Positions 28,899 to 37,729 of a stretch of DNA of 64,000 nt are shown piece by piece. The translations under genes and the position numbers were made by a program. Where the stretch lies: assembly GCF_023702065.1 (NCBI RefSeq), contig NZ_QFDM01000001.1, positions 434,001 through 498,000 on the forward strand, given 5' to 3'. Source of the DNA: Methanoculleus oceani (GTDB taxonomy: Archaea; Halobacteriota; Methanomicrobia; Methanomicrobiales; Methanoculleaceae). How positions within the stretch are numbered: position 1 is the stretch's first letter; each line of letters opens with the position of its first letter. The notes under the pieces were generated by a model. The model worked only from the letters and a program-made list of their open reading frames with translations, had not been told where the DNA came from and did not search any database.

Positions 28899-29831
28899 CT
28901 ACAGCATCACCGTCGCGATCAGCGGAATCGTAACGAGCGACCCGATCGTCGAGACGAAGACGATCTGCGACGCGAGCCGGGAGTCGGCGCCGTACTGCTC
29001 CGCGAAGATGACGGTGTTTGCGGCGGCGGGCATCGCGGCCATCGTGATCATGATCCCGTTGATGTAGGGGTCGGCAAAGACCGGGGCGAGGAGGTAGCAG
29101 TAGGCCGCCGGGATGGCGAGGAGGAGGATGGCACTCGCCGCCCATATCCGCCAGTTCCCGACCATCTCCCGGGCCGGGAACGTCGCGAGCATCGCCCCGA
29201 CGATGATCATCGCGAGCGGCGTCGTCACCCCCCCGAGGAGTTCGATCGAGTCGATGAAGGGGTTCGGGATCTCCACCGAGCCGAGGAAGAGGGCGAGCCC
29301 GACGACGGAGGCCGCGATCCCGGGGTTTAAGAGGAGTTTTGGATCGAACCCCTTCCCCCTCCCCTCGGTCAGCATCGCGATCCCGACCGAGAAAACCAGG
29401 ATGTTGAAGAAGAGGTTGAAGATCGCGACGTAAAAGAGCGAGTCCTCCCCGAAGAGCGTCAGGGCGACCGGGAACCCCATGAACCCGACGTTCCCGAAGA
29501 CGATCGCGAACTGGAGCACCCCCTCCTCCGCGGGCGGGACCCGCATGGCTTTCGAGACCCCCCAGGCGAGGGCGAACGAGAAGACGTAGAGCGCCCCGGT
29601 CGCGAATATCAGGGTCTCGGCCCCGGCGAGGCGCTCGGGGGTGAAGGGCACCTGCATCGAGGCGACGATCAGCGCCGGGATGGTGATGTTGATGAGGAGC
29701 CCGGAGAGCCCCCGGGTGGCCCGGGGGTCGACGATCTTTGTCGAGACGGCGACGTAGCCGGCGGCGATCAGGAGGACCAGGATGAATATCTGGTCCGCAA
29801 CTATCAGGAAATCCGTGATCGCGCCGTTCAT
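28899..29831 (-). CDS. AEC family transporter
   Basis: A 310-residue carrier with about ten membrane helices in two halves. AEC-type motifs are visible: LSGLLINITIPALIVASMQVP in the first half, NPGIAASVVGLALFLG at the middle, and MAAMPAAANTVIFAEQYGAD in the second half. Members move organic acids or auxin-like molecules out of cells; the substrate here is unknown. It stands alone, with a short gap to the regulator gene upstream. Confidence 0.9.
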   Translation of the reverse strand: MNGAITDFLIVADQIFILVLLIAAGYVAVSTKIVDPRATRGLSGLLINITIPALIVASMQVPFTPERLAGAETLIFATGALYVFSFALAWGVSKAMRVPPAEEGVLQFAIVFGNVGFMGFPVALTLFGEDSLFYVAIFNLFFNILVFSVGIAMLTEGRGKGFDPKLLLNPGIAASVVGLALFLGSVEIPNPFIDSIELLGGVTTPLAMIIVGAMLATFPAREMVGNWRIWAASAILLLAIPAAYCYLLAPVFADPYINGIMITMAAMPAAANTVIFAEQYGADSRLASQIVFVSTIGSLVTIPLIATVML

Positions 29832-29991
29832 ATGGGCACCGCTCCGTCCGGTTCATCAAGGTGAGTGCCGATACCCCTTTACGGTTCTGCTCCCTTAACC
29901 CGCGCCCGGAACATGTGCTGTCGGGTCAGGTCGCGAAGCGGCGGCAATAGGTTAAGGCACGATTTCGTGGAGCAGGGCGAGTGGAGAGGAC

Positions 29992-30465
29992 TTACTCCCG
30001 GCACGGGGAGGTTCTTCGCCGGCACCGCACCGCAAGGCACCAGAGCACGACCGTCACGCCGAGGAGCGCCTCGCCCGCGTAGAGGAGGAGAGGTTCCCGG
30101 ACGACGCTTCCCCCCTGGACTACGAAACCGCGGAGATATGAGGTCACGCAGAGCAGTCCGGCCGTCATGGCAGCGAAGGACGCGCCGAGGATGATGATGA
30201 TCCGGTGGTCCCTCCCGGGATGAAGGATCCGCCGCCCCCTCTTCGTCAGGGTGTAGTCCCGCCATTTCCGGGCATTCTCGTAATGCACGAGATCCGCGTC
30301 GGCGAGAACACTGAGGTGCTCATGAACGGTCGACCTGGCAAGGCCAAGCCGATCGGCGAGCTCGCTCATTGTCATGGGCCGGATATCGAGCGCTTTGAGG
30401 ATAGCGACCCGGGCGTCGGAGGAGAGAGCGGCGATATCGTCCCGGTCGAGCGTGACGTCTTCCAT
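29992..30465 (-). CDS. Membrane-tethered winged-helix regulator (ArsR-like)
   Basis: A 157-residue protein. The N-terminal winged helix (ALSSDARVAILKALDIRPMTMSELADRLGLARSTVHEHLSVL, about residues 12-55; wing to about 75) is ArsR-like, and two C-terminal membrane helices follow (about 88-110 and 128-148). The start at 30465 (MEDVTL) fits the fold; the longer open frame adds unrelated sequence. It lies behind the 30561-31358 gene and may read an envelope signal. The twin operators at 31438 and 31541 are candidates for its target. Confidence 0.8.
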   Translation of the reverse strand: MEDVTLDRDDIAALSSDARVAILKALDIRPMTMSELADRLGLARSTVHEHLSVLADADLVHYENARKWRDYTLTKRGRRILHPGRDHRIIIILGASFAAMTAGLLCVTSYLRGFVVQGGSVVREPLLLYAGEALLGVTVVLWCLAVRCRRRTSPCRE

Positions 30466-30560
30466 AGTCTGGCCTGAAACGATCAGATACTCTTCTGCCG
30501 GAAGGGAAAAGCGTTCCGGCTCCTGGCAGGGCTGAAAAAGGGGGTATGCGGCGAATCCAG

Positions 30561-31358
30561 TCACTCCGCCCGGATGGTCAGCGGCGGGGCCGGCTCCGGT
30601 GCATCTCTCCCCGCTACGACGAACGCCGCCGATGCCCGGGGAAGGCGGGCCCTGTTGTAATCGGGGTCAATCGTGTCCCCGCAGGTGGGGATGGGGCCGG
30701 AGACGACGCTACTCATTCCCCGGAGATCGAAAGCGACCGACGTGCCGTTCGGGGCCATGAGGTTGTGCGGGGCGGCAAGACCGATCGTCAGGTAGAGGAG
30801 TTCCTCCGGGCCGGGCCGCGGGAGGTCCGCCGCCACCCGCACTTCGCGCCACTCCCCGGCGGCAAGATCGCCGATGGGCAGCGCGGTCGCGGCGCCGGAG
30901 AGGATGTCCCCCTCCGGCGACCCCATGGTAGCGTTCAGGCGCGTGATTTCCGTCGTCACGGCAAGATCGGCACGTGCGCAGTCTTCGCTAGCGAGGTTCC
31001 GGACGAAGAAGTCGAGGCTGATTTTACCGTCCTCGATCGCGATATCGGGAGTGTACCGGATATCCTCCGGGCGGGCCGGATCGAGGCTGTAGCGGTCATC
31101 GAGGGCGATGGTCCGGTTCCAGGCGGCGGCGTTTTGCAGGCGCCAGGTCTCGTTCATCCCGTCGTAGACGATCACCGGGCTTTCATAGGGATCGCGGTAC
31201 TCGAACCCCGGCCCGAACGGCAGTATCCAGTTCACCCGCTTGAGCGGTTCCTGTACGTGCTGCTGTCCCGGGGGAAAGGCCGCAAGTATGGCGAGGTTTG
31301 CCGCAGCAAGGATGAGAACGGCGCCGATACCGAGCCATATCCATGTCTTCGAGTGCAT
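30561..31358 (-). CDS. Membrane-anchored exterior protein, unknown
   Basis: A 265-residue protein with one N-terminal helix (about residues 8-28) and a large exterior domain of beta character (DDRYSLDPARPEDIRYTP, DFFVRNLASEDCARADLAV) with two cysteines, in SEDCARAD and TCGDTID, that could form a bond. It is upstream of the winged-helix gene on the same strand with a 95-base gap, and its promoter region contains operator 1. No family was recognised. It may supply the signal for the tethered regulator; that is a guess from gene order. Confidence 0.7.
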   Translation of the reverse strand: MHSKTWIWLGIGAVLILAAANLAILAAFPPGQQHVQEPLKRVNWILPFGPGFEYRDPYESPVIVYDGMNETWRLQNAAAWNRTIALDDRYSLDPARPEDIRYTPDIAIEDGKISLDFFVRNLASEDCARADLAVTTEITRLNATMGSPEGDILSGAATALPIGDLAAGEWREVRVAADLPRPGPEELLYLTIGLAAPHNLMAPNGTSVAFDLRGMSSVVSGPIPTCGDTIDPDYNRARLPRASAAFVVAGRDAPEPAPPLTIRAE

Positions 31359-31437
31359 TTGATCACATCAGAGAGTTCGGAGCATCCGGAACCATATCTG
31401 GATCCGGGGTGAAATCGTATAAAACCCACTGTGATCG

Positions 31438-31453
31438 TTCGGTTCCAACCGAA
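31438..31453. promoter_or_regulatory. Operator 1, TTCGGTTCCAACCGAA
   Basis: Perfect 7-base arms (TTCGGTT/AACCGAA) flank two central bases. On the minus strand it follows AAAGGTTTAT directly, so it sits just downstream of a TATA-like box facing the 30561-31358 gene. A 15/16 match lies 104 bases away facing the other way. Confidence 0.7.
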
Positions 31454-31540
31454 TAAACCTTTAATGTTGCGATTTGCTGTGTGACGGCAGGAAGATGGCA
31501 GTTTCCCGGACTGCCGACCGGATCCAAAGGTTTATGGTGC

Positions 31541-31558
31541 GTTCGGTTCCAGCCGAAC
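31541..31558. promoter_or_regulatory. Operator 2, GTTCGGTTCCAGCCGAAC
   Basis: Second copy of the mirror repeat, this time downstream of AAAGGTTTATG (TATA-like box 31531-31536) facing right. The two promoters are thus built alike, back to back, each with an operator after its TATA element, as expected for a repressor-controlled divergent pair. Confidence 0.7.
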
Positions 31559-31876
31559 GATGAGTGTCGATTTTATATGTTCTAACGGCCTAAAAACGTG
31601 TTAGGTATCGCGTGTAGCGCCCACGTGTGTTTGAAATCCTCTATCCACAGTCGACGCCCGGATGAAGAACCCTGCATGCCCGGAGGCAGAGGGGCATACG
31701 CGTTCTGCGTTCTCAAACATGCACCTCTCCTGTCTCAAGCGAACGAAAACGGAGTTCGCATAGATGGAACCAAAAACCGGAATACAGGCATTCTCTCTGC
31801 TCCTGGCACCGCTGCTGGTGAGTGTAGATTTTGTGCTGGCAAGATCGTAGATAGCGATCCTGTAGGGGGTGAAGAA
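31559..31876 (+). other. Gene-poor AT-rich stretch with short ORFs
   Basis: After operator 2 there is no convincing gene for about 315 bases. A 14-codon ORF (MSVDFICSNGLKTC, 31560-31604) begins where transcription should start. A 27-codon ORF at 31764 (MEPKTGIQAFSLLLAPLL...) looks like an isolated signal peptide. These could be leader peptides or relics of a decayed gene; neither has a matching neighbour. Confidence 0.3.
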
Positions 31877-32578
31877 ATGGAGAAAAAACGGCAACTCCTG
31901 CCGACACTCGTTGTACTTCTGCTGACAGCATCGGTCTGTCCAGGACTTGCTTCTGCGAATCCGGTTGCTGATGAATATAACACAACTGTTGAACGTGCAG
32001 AACTTACAGATGACGAATACACCGCGGCCGTTGAATTCCTCAGGTCAAGTGAAAATGTCGTTGATACGCGAGGCTATTTACCAGAGTTCAAAGACGCTCA
32101 ACACCGTCGTTCATGGTATAACTTTCTGGAGAATCTCACAAGCGACACGTTCGACTCAATAAAACCCTATCTTTACCCGGATGGCCCCATTATCGGTTTT
32201 GGATACGATATTGAAGGGTATGTTGAAATCGGTATTGTGGAGGCATATCCTCGGGATAAAGCCAGCGTTGCGGTGGACGAGATATACACGATGCTGAACG
32301 AAGAGGCAGAAATACTGGGAGTTGAAGATATCCCCATCAAGATCAGATCTGTCGACCCTGACAGCCTGGAACTTGATGTGCTGATCGATCCGACAGACGG
32401 CGAGGCACCACCGGCCGTGCTTGCGGAACCTGCAGATACGACGACGTATCACGGCTCCGGGAGTGCGTTCAGCGTCTTCTATAGCCCTGTGCATCTCGGG
32501 TGTGCTCTCGGAGCCGTGATCGTGCTCCTGGTGGGCTACTTCCTCGTCCGGAGGTCCCGCGGGAAGGATGCACCGTGA
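31877..32578 (+). CDS. Secreted protein with C-terminal membrane anchor, unknown
   Basis: A 233-residue protein. It has a signal peptide (about residues 1-27, ending CPGLASA), a mixed exterior domain (DTRGYLPEFKDAQHRRSWYNFLENL, IGIVEAYPRDKASVAVDEIY), and a C-terminal helix (about 205-225: LGCALGAVIVLLVGYFLV) followed by RRSRGK, a normal stop-transfer signal. GGTGA precedes the ATG. Codon use is more AT-rich than in its neighbours, a hint of transfer. The stop overlaps the next gene's GTG (GTGA). No family was recognised. Confidence 0.75.
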   Translation: MEKKRQLLPTLVVLLLTASVCPGLASANPVADEYNTTVERAELTDDEYTAAVEFLRSSENVVDTRGYLPEFKDAQHRRSWYNFLENLTSDTFDSIKPYLYPDGPIIGFGYDIEGYVEIGIVEAYPRDKASVAVDEIYTMLNEEAEILGVEDIPIKIRSVDPDSLELDVLIDPTDGEAPPAVLAEPADTTTYHGSGSAFSVFYSPVHLGCALGAVIVLLVGYFLVRRSRGKDAP

Positions 32579-33156
32579 GTCTGCTCTTCTTTCCGGCCAT
32601 CGCCTTCGTCCTCGCATGGCCTTTCGCTCTTATAGCCCTGGTCGGGAAACCGGGACAGGAAAAACGGCGTCCGGCGGTTTCGCTCGGGATAGGAATCATG
32701 GCGGGGGCGTCCGGCACGATCGCCACGGCTTATGCAGGCGCTCCCGCCAGCCCGCTGGTATCCGGAATAATCCTGCTGTCGATGGTTACGGTCTCGGCAT
32801 CCACCGTGGCGACGGCGTATTTTCTGTTCAGGAATGTTGCTACGAGCGGCAGGAGGTTGTGTGTTGCAGTCGGGTCGCTTCTTCAGCTGCCGTTCCTGGT
32901 TGCCCAGCTCGTGGGTCCCGATAAATTGCCTGGCGCCGCCCCGCCGGTCTTCGCGGAAAAACTGCCCGTTCTCGGCATACTCTTCGATGCTCTCGCAGCA
33001 GCAATCGGAACCGCCGGGGAACCCGGGTACCGGGGTTTCTTCTCTCTCGGCCTGCTGGCCGGGCTGTACCTGGAGGTATTCCTCGGTGCAGCGGTCGTCT
33101 GCCTGATTGTGGGCATCGTGATGCGCAGTCCGGGTGAAGGTGCAACTGGAGGGTGA
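32575..33156 (+). CDS. Membrane protein, paralogue of the 15028-15591 product
   Basis: A 193-residue protein with about five membrane helices. The GTG start overlaps the stop of the previous gene. The segment PDKLPGAAPPVFAEKLPVLG and the following ILFDALAAAI, then LLAGLYLEVFLGAAVV, mirror the protein encoded at 15028-15591. Two copies in different operons, both beside exported proteins, suggest a shared membrane role. The function is unknown. Confidence 0.75.
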   Translation: MSLLFFPAIAFVLAWPFALIALVGKPGQEKRRPAVSLGIGIMAGASGTIATAYAGAPASPLVSGIILLSMVTVSASTVATAYFLFRNVATSGRRLCVAVGSLLQLPFLVAQLVGPDKLPGAAPPVFAEKLPVLGILFDALAAAIGTAGEPGYRGFFSLGLLAGLYLEVFLGAAVVCLIVGIVMRSPGEGATGG

Positions 33157-33160
33157 AGCG

Positions 33161-34264
33161 ATGACACAGACCCAAAGTAGACTCTGGATCTTCGTGATGG
33201 TTGCAATGTTCATTCTGTTGACCGTCGCCGGGTGTCTCGACCGGCCGCTGACGCCGGGCCATCGCGCGCTGGAGGGGGACGTCTGGGTGCTGAAACTGGA
33301 CGATTCCGGGGACCGGGAATGGTTCACCGTCATCGACAGCGGGAGGTTCGACGAAGCATTCTCCATCGTCGAGGTTCCCGACGGCTACGCGATCGCCGGG
33401 TCGGTCTCGGACCTAGGCGAGTTTCATCCGACACCGAGGATTATCCTCCTCGACCAGGAGGGGGCGATAGTATGGGATACGACCTACCCGACGCCGGACG
33501 ATCGCCGCGGGACGGGGATCGCGTCTGCCGGTGCACGGGGATTCGCCGTCGTGGCTTCCCGCGGCCTCCTCATCCTGACGGATGGGGACGGGAGCGAGCG
33601 GCACCGCACGGACCTTGCCGCGGAGGGGGAGTACTGGGCGATCGCACCCTTGGGTGCCGGAGGCTGGATCGCGGCTGGTGACGACCGGGTTTCGAGGATC
33701 GACGCTAACGGCAGCGTCACCTTGCAGGAGCCGGCCGGGGGCGTGAGTCCGGGTTCGATCCCGATTATCGTTTCGGACCCGGCGGGAGAGTTCCTCGTCG
33801 CCGGGGAAGCAGCAGGGGCGCCCGGAGCCGTAATAGCGGCGAAGTTCGACGACCGCGGTACACCGGTCTGGAACACGACGATCCGGGGCGGTTCCGGGGA
33901 GCAATACCTCCTCTCGGCGGCCTGGCAGGACGTGACCGGCGGTTACGGCCTGCTTGCCGGGGTCACGGGTGCGGAGCCGGCGGGAGTTCTGGAGGTCTCG
34001 CTCGGCGAGGACGGGAGCATCCTCCGGCGGAACACGATCAACGCCTCCGCTCCGGTGATCTGGACCCCTGGCGGCGGGTACCTCTCGGCGGCCCTTGCCG
34101 AAAACAACCACGGCGGTGCCATGCTCCGGGTAGAGAGATTCGATGAAGACGGTGCTACGCGGTGGGCGTCGACACAGCGGCTGGACGAGTACAGCAGGGC
34201 CGTAGCCCTCATTCCGACGGCCGATGGCGGATCGGCGGTGCTCGGGATGTACATGAAGTACTGA
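33161..34264 (+). CDS. Lipoprotein with beta-propeller-like repeats
   Basis: A 367-residue protein. The N-terminus ends in LLTVAGC, a lipobox, so it should be anchored through the cysteine on the outer face. The mature part has repeated blocks of about 45-50 residues of the form WVLKLDDSGDREWF...GYAIAGS, VIAAKFDDRGTPVWNTTIRGG and LRVERFDEDGATRWAST, typical of PQQ/WD-like propellers. GGAGGGTGA precedes the ATG, four bases after the previous stop. It belongs to the 31877-34264 run. The ligand is unknown. Confidence 0.8.
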   Translation: MTQTQSRLWIFVMVAMFILLTVAGCLDRPLTPGHRALEGDVWVLKLDDSGDREWFTVIDSGRFDEAFSIVEVPDGYAIAGSVSDLGEFHPTPRIILLDQEGAIVWDTTYPTPDDRRGTGIASAGARGFAVVASRGLLILTDGDGSERHRTDLAAEGEYWAIAPLGAGGWIAAGDDRVSRIDANGSVTLQEPAGGVSPGSIPIIVSDPAGEFLVAGEAAGAPGAVIAAKFDDRGTPVWNTTIRGGSGEQYLLSAAWQDVTGGYGLLAGVTGAEPAGVLEVSLGEDGSILRRNTINASAPVIWTPGGGYLSAALAENNHGGAMLRVERFDEDGATRWASTQRLDEYSRAVALIPTADGGSAVLGMYMKY

Positions 34265-34312
34265 TGCGGGTGAGGGTACCGATTTCTGACGTGGAACCAA
34301 TCCGGCAGGTCC

Positions 34313-34372
34313 AATGCGTAGACGCGCGCCACAGAAATCGTTTATAGATGAATGCCGAGATCCCTCTCAACC
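34313..34372 (+). promoter_or_regulatory. Shared envelope promoter module, copy D
   Basis: AATGCGTAGACGCGCGCC, then ACAGAAATCGTTTATAGATG, then a more diverged right flank ending CCCTCTCAACC. The central ACAGAAATCGTTTATAGA is the same as in copy A. TATA core 34341-34346; the next ATG is at 34389. Confidence 0.75.
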
Positions 34373-34388
34373 AATGAGGTGACCGGGT

Positions 34389-35207
34389 ATGCGGGTAATC
34401 AAAGTACTCCTGATATTGGCGCTCCTCCTCCCGGCGGGTTCCGCCGCCGCTCCGGCGCCCTCCACCGGGGGCACCACGAACTGGCTCGATACCTTTGACG
34501 AGTGGGTCACGCCCCGGGACATGTCGATGTACAATCCGGTCATTGAAACCCCGCAGAGGGTTCCGATCACTGAGGAGATCGCACGGCAGCACCCCGGCCT
34601 GATCCTGCTCGATGAGAACGTGACGTTCCCCGACGCCGGATACGTGGTGGCGCCGGGGCTACCGTCCGGCCCTACGGTTGACGTGGTCATGACCGATCCC
34701 GTGTACTTCAGCCCGGTCCCGACGGCCGGGGGGATGAACCTCACAAACCTTCCGCCCCTCCGGAAGTACGACCTCGTGACCGCCGACCCGGCGGCGTTCG
34801 TCGCCGACGCGGGTTCGGGGGGGCTGGTGACGCTCCGCCTCCCCGGCCGGGAGTTCGTGCTCGGCCTTGAACCGGTGCCGGGCCCCGTTGCAGAAGGTGC
34901 CCGGGCCTTCGTCAAGAACGAGTCGGGCACGTTCGCCGCCGCCCTGCCTCAGATGCGGTTCTTCGAGGGAGCCGTCGCCGGCGAGCCCGGGAGTTCCGCT
35001 TCGTTCACGGTCGGCGGCGACGTGATCCTCGGGACGGTCCGGTGCGGCGCGACGTCGCTCGTCATCGACCAGGCCGGGACGGTCGAGGTCGGCGGGGAGC
35101 AGAAGATCGTGCACGTCATTTACGACGAGCGGGACGTCATATCCGCATGCGGCCTGAGCCGGCTTGCGAGCCTTGCAGGAGGTCTGATCGACGCCATGAG
35201 GGCTTGA
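34389..35207 (+). CDS. Secreted protein with metalloprotease-prodomain-like region
   Basis: A 272-residue protein. It has a signal peptide (about residues 1-20, ending PAGSAAA), then VPITEEIARQHPGLILL, which recalls the LT-D-HP motif of the 18889-20562 proteins. The middle, LPPLRKYDLVTADPAAFVA...LRLPGREFVLGLEPV and GAVAGEPGSSASFTV, is like the N-terminal region of archaeal metallopeptidase precursors and like the middle of the 20564-21376 product. No HExxH site follows, so it is not itself a protease of that type. GAGGTGA precedes the ATG. Promoter copy D is directly upstream. Confidence 0.72.
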   Translation: MRVIKVLLILALLLPAGSAAAPAPSTGGTTNWLDTFDEWVTPRDMSMYNPVIETPQRVPITEEIARQHPGLILLDENVTFPDAGYVVAPGLPSGPTVDVVMTDPVYFSPVPTAGGMNLTNLPPLRKYDLVTADPAAFVADAGSGGLVTLRLPGREFVLGLEPVPGPVAEGARAFVKNESGTFAAALPQMRFFEGAVAGEPGSSASFTVGGDVILGTVRCGATSLVIDQAGTVEVGGEQKIVHVIYDERDVISACGLSRLASLAGGLIDAMRA

Positions 35208-35314
35208 TGGGCCATGTAACGGCTCCCCCGGCTTCTATGCCGCCGGACATCGCCGTTTCCCCCGCGCGCAGAACAACAACCCTTAAGAGGAACCCTTAGA
35301 GAGATACTACTCAA

Positions 35315-36220
35315 ATGCTCGATCAGTTCAAGGGCTGTCTCCTCGGGGCCGCCATCGGGGATGCGCTCGGCATGGCGCGGGAGAGCACGCCGCCGGACTT
35401 CCAGCGCCTCCACGAGGGATACCGCCGGGCGTGGCGGGGGCACCCGAACGCCGGGCTGAAACCCGGGCAGTTCACCGACGACACCCAGATGATGCTCCTC
35501 GTGGCCGGCATGCTCGCCGACGGCACCTACTCGGAGCAGGGGTATGCGGCCGCCCTTGCCCGGATGTACATGAACGAGGAGCTTCGGTTCCCCGACGGTG
35601 CCGTGGACGCCGCGTGCCGGCACCTCCTCCTCTCCGGCGAGAGGCCGGGTGGTGTCTCCTCCAACACCGCCGGCTGCACCGGCATCTCCGTCCCGTTCGG
35701 CCTCCTCTACGGCGACCCCATCGACGTGACCGAGCGGGTGGTCCAGGCCTGCAGCGTCACTCACACCCACCCGGCGGCGCACGCGGGAGCGGTCACCGTC
35801 GCGATGCTCGTCCACTACGCCGTCCGCGGCCGCCCCGACGCTCTCTCCCTTGCCGGGAAGCACGCCGCCCTCGAAGACGTTGCCCTCGGCAACAAGATCC
35901 GCGACGCCGTCCGCCTGGCAAACGAGGGGATCAGTCTCGAGAGCGCGTTATCGGTGATAGGCAACGACGTGACCGTCTACCAGACCGTTCCGCTCGCATT
36001 CTTCCTGATCAACCGCATCAAGGACGTCATGGCTCTCCTCACCACCGCCGCACACGTCGGGGGGAACACCGACACCATCGCGCTCATCTGCGGGGCCTAC
36101 GCGGGCGCGACCTACGGGAAAACCGCGTTGCCGCAGGTTCTCCTCGAAGGGCTCGAAGGAAGAGATGAGATCGAGTCGACGGCCGCCCGGCTCTACGAAC
36201 GATACACCACAAAGCCTTAA
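35315..36220 (+). CDS. ADP-ribosylglycohydrolase family protein
   Basis: A 301-residue all-helical hydrolase. The first metal-site motif is [13 protein letters not shown] with [10 protein letters not shown] (about residue 53), and the second is [19 protein letters not shown] (about residue 248). The family removes ADP-ribose from proteins (for example DraG reactivating nitrogenase reductase) or from small molecules. No draT or nif gene is nearby, so the target is open. A CCTTAAGA element about 30 bases upstream may be its promoter. Confidence 0.9.
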   Translation: MLDQFKGCLLGAAIGDALGMARESTPPDFQRLHEGYRRAWRGHPNAGLKPGQFTDDTQMMLLVAGMLADGTYSEQGYAAALARMYMNEELRFPDGAVDAACRHLLLSGERPGGVSSNTAGCTGISVPFGLLYGDPIDVTERVVQACSVTHTHPAAHAGAVTVAMLVHYAVRGRPDALSLAGKHAALEDVALGNKIRDAVRLANEGISLESALSVIGNDVTVYQTVPLAFFLINRIKDVMALLTTAAHVGGNTDTIALICGAYAGATYGKTALPQVLLEGLEGRDEIESTAARLYERYTTKP

Positions 36221-36246
36221 GATTCTATAAAAGACACCTCTTTCTT

Positions 36247-37233
36247 ATGGAAATTGCGATTATCGGTGCATCCGGATACACCGGCGGCGAGTTAATGCGG
36301 CTCCTGCTGCACCACTCGTCCGCGGAAGTCGTCGCCGCGACGTCCCGGAAGCTGGACGGCACCCCCGTCGCCTCGGTGCACCCCCACCTCCGGGGACTGA
36401 CCGATCTCGTCTTCCGGAACACCGAAGCCGGCGATATCGATGCCGATTTCGCCTTCCTCGCCGTACCGCACACGGCGGCGATGAAGGTGGCCGGGACGCT
36501 GGTGGAACGGGGGATCAGGACCGTCGACCTCTCGGCCGACTACCGGCTCGCGAAGGATGTATACGAGAAGACCTACGGCGTGCCCCACGAGGCCTACTTC
36601 GAGGCCCCCTACGGCCTGCCCGAGCTCCACCGCGACGAGGTCAGGGGAGCCACCTTCGTCGCGAACCCCGGGTGTTTCCCGACCGGGGCGACGCTTGCCG
36701 CAGCACCGCTCGCGAAACTCGCCCACACCATCATCTACGACTCGAAGACCGGGGTCTCAGGGGCCGGAAACACCCCGTCCGCGACCACCCACTACGGAAA
36801 CGTCGGCGACAACTTCACCGCCTACAAGTGGACGAGCCACCGCCACCTCGCGGAGATGAAGCAGGAGGCCGCCAGGCTCGGCTCGGACGCCCGGTGCTAC
36901 TTCACGCCGCACCTCCTCCCGGTGAACCGGGGGATCCTCACGACGGCCCACATCCTCCTCCGCGAGCCGATGGAGCAGGACGAGGTCGAGGCGCTCTACC
37001 GGAAGTTCTACGAGAACGAGTTCTTCGTCCGCTACCAGAGACCGACCCTCGCGGCCGTGCGGGGCACGAACTTCTGCGACGTTGCGGTCGAGAGCGAGGG
37101 CGACCGTGTTGTCGCGGTCTCCGCGATCGACAACCTGGTCAAGGGCGCAAGCGGCCAGGCGATCCAGAACATGAACCTGATGTGCGGGTTTGCGGAAGAC
37201 GACGGTCTCCGCAACGCCGGGATGCTCCCCTGA
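36247..37233 (+). CDS. argC: N-acetyl-gamma-glutamyl-phosphate reductase
   Basis: A 328-residue NADPH enzyme for the third step of arginine synthesis. The Rossmann start is [18 protein letters not shown], the catalytic cysteine is in [10 protein letters not shown], and [21 protein letters not shown] and [14 protein letters not shown] complete the signature. A CTATAAAA element lies about 20 bases before the ATG. It begins the argC-CBS-argJ-argB run. Confidence 0.97.
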   Translation: MEIAIIGASGYTGGELMRLLLHHSSAEVVAATSRKLDGTPVASVHPHLRGLTDLVFRNTEAGDIDADFAFLAVPHTAAMKVAGTLVERGIRTVDLSADYRLAKDVYEKTYGVPHEAYFEAPYGLPELHRDEVRGATFVANPGCFPTGATLAAAPLAKLAHTIIYDSKTGVSGAGNTPSATTHYGNVGDNFTAYKWTSHRHLAEMKQEAARLGSDARCYFTPHLLPVNRGILTTAHILLREPMEQDEVEALYRKFYENEFFVRYQRPTLAAVRGTNFCDVAVESEGDRVVAVSAIDNLVKGASGQAIQNMNLMCGFAEDDGLRNAGMLP

Positions 37234-37243
37234 GGTGACGACG

Positions 37244-37729
37244 ATGCTTGTTAAGGATGTTATGACACCGGACCCCGTGACCGTCCGGGTCGACTCACCG
37301 GTGCGCGAGGCGGCGGGATTGCTCCGGAAATACCATATCGGCGGCCTCCCCGTGATGGACGGGGAGCGGGTGGCGGGAATCGTCACCGAGACCGATATCC
37401 TCTCGCTCCTCGATACCGGCGACCTCTCCGAAGACCTCTGGCTCCCGTCGCCGCTCGAGGTGATCGAGGTCCCGGTCAGGGAGTTCATCAACTGGGAGAA
37501 GACGAAGCGTGCACTCACCGATATCGGCGACATGGAGGTCAGGCGGGTGATGAGCAGCCCGGTTATCGCCATCGACGAGGATTCGGATATCGCCGATGCC
37601 GCCGCCCAGATGCTCCACGAAGGTATCGCACGCCTCCCGGTGCTCCGCGACGGAAAACTGGTCGGGATCGTCACCCGGGCAGACATCGTCCAGGGCCTCG
37701 GGGCGTCTTCCCGGGAGGAAGAGTCGTGA
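37244..37729 (+). CDS. CBS-domain-pair protein
   Basis: A 161-residue protein made of two CBS domains: VKDVMTPDPVTVRVDSPVREAAGLL with GGLPVMDGERVAGIVTETDIL (about residues 3-60), and RRVMSSPVIAIDEDSDIADAA with RLPVLRDGKLVGIVTRADIV (about 97-152). Such pairs bind adenine nucleotides and act as energy sensors. It lies 10 bases after argC with GAGGTGA before its ATG, and overlaps argJ by a GTGA, so it is made together with the arginine enzymes. A regulatory link is inferred. Confidence 0.9.
   Translation: MLVKDVMTPDPVTVRVDSPVREAAGLLRKYHIGGLPVMDGERVAGIVTETDILSLLDTGDLSEDLWLPSPLEVIEVPVREFINWEKTKRALTDIGDMEVRRVMSSPVIAIDEDSDIADAAAQMLHEGIARLPVLRDGKLVGIVTRADIVQGLGASSREEES

Noticed and set aside
30466-30564. 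Upstream extension of the winged-helix regulator
   Set aside because: Adds 33 residues without family similarity; the ATG at 30465 fits the fold.
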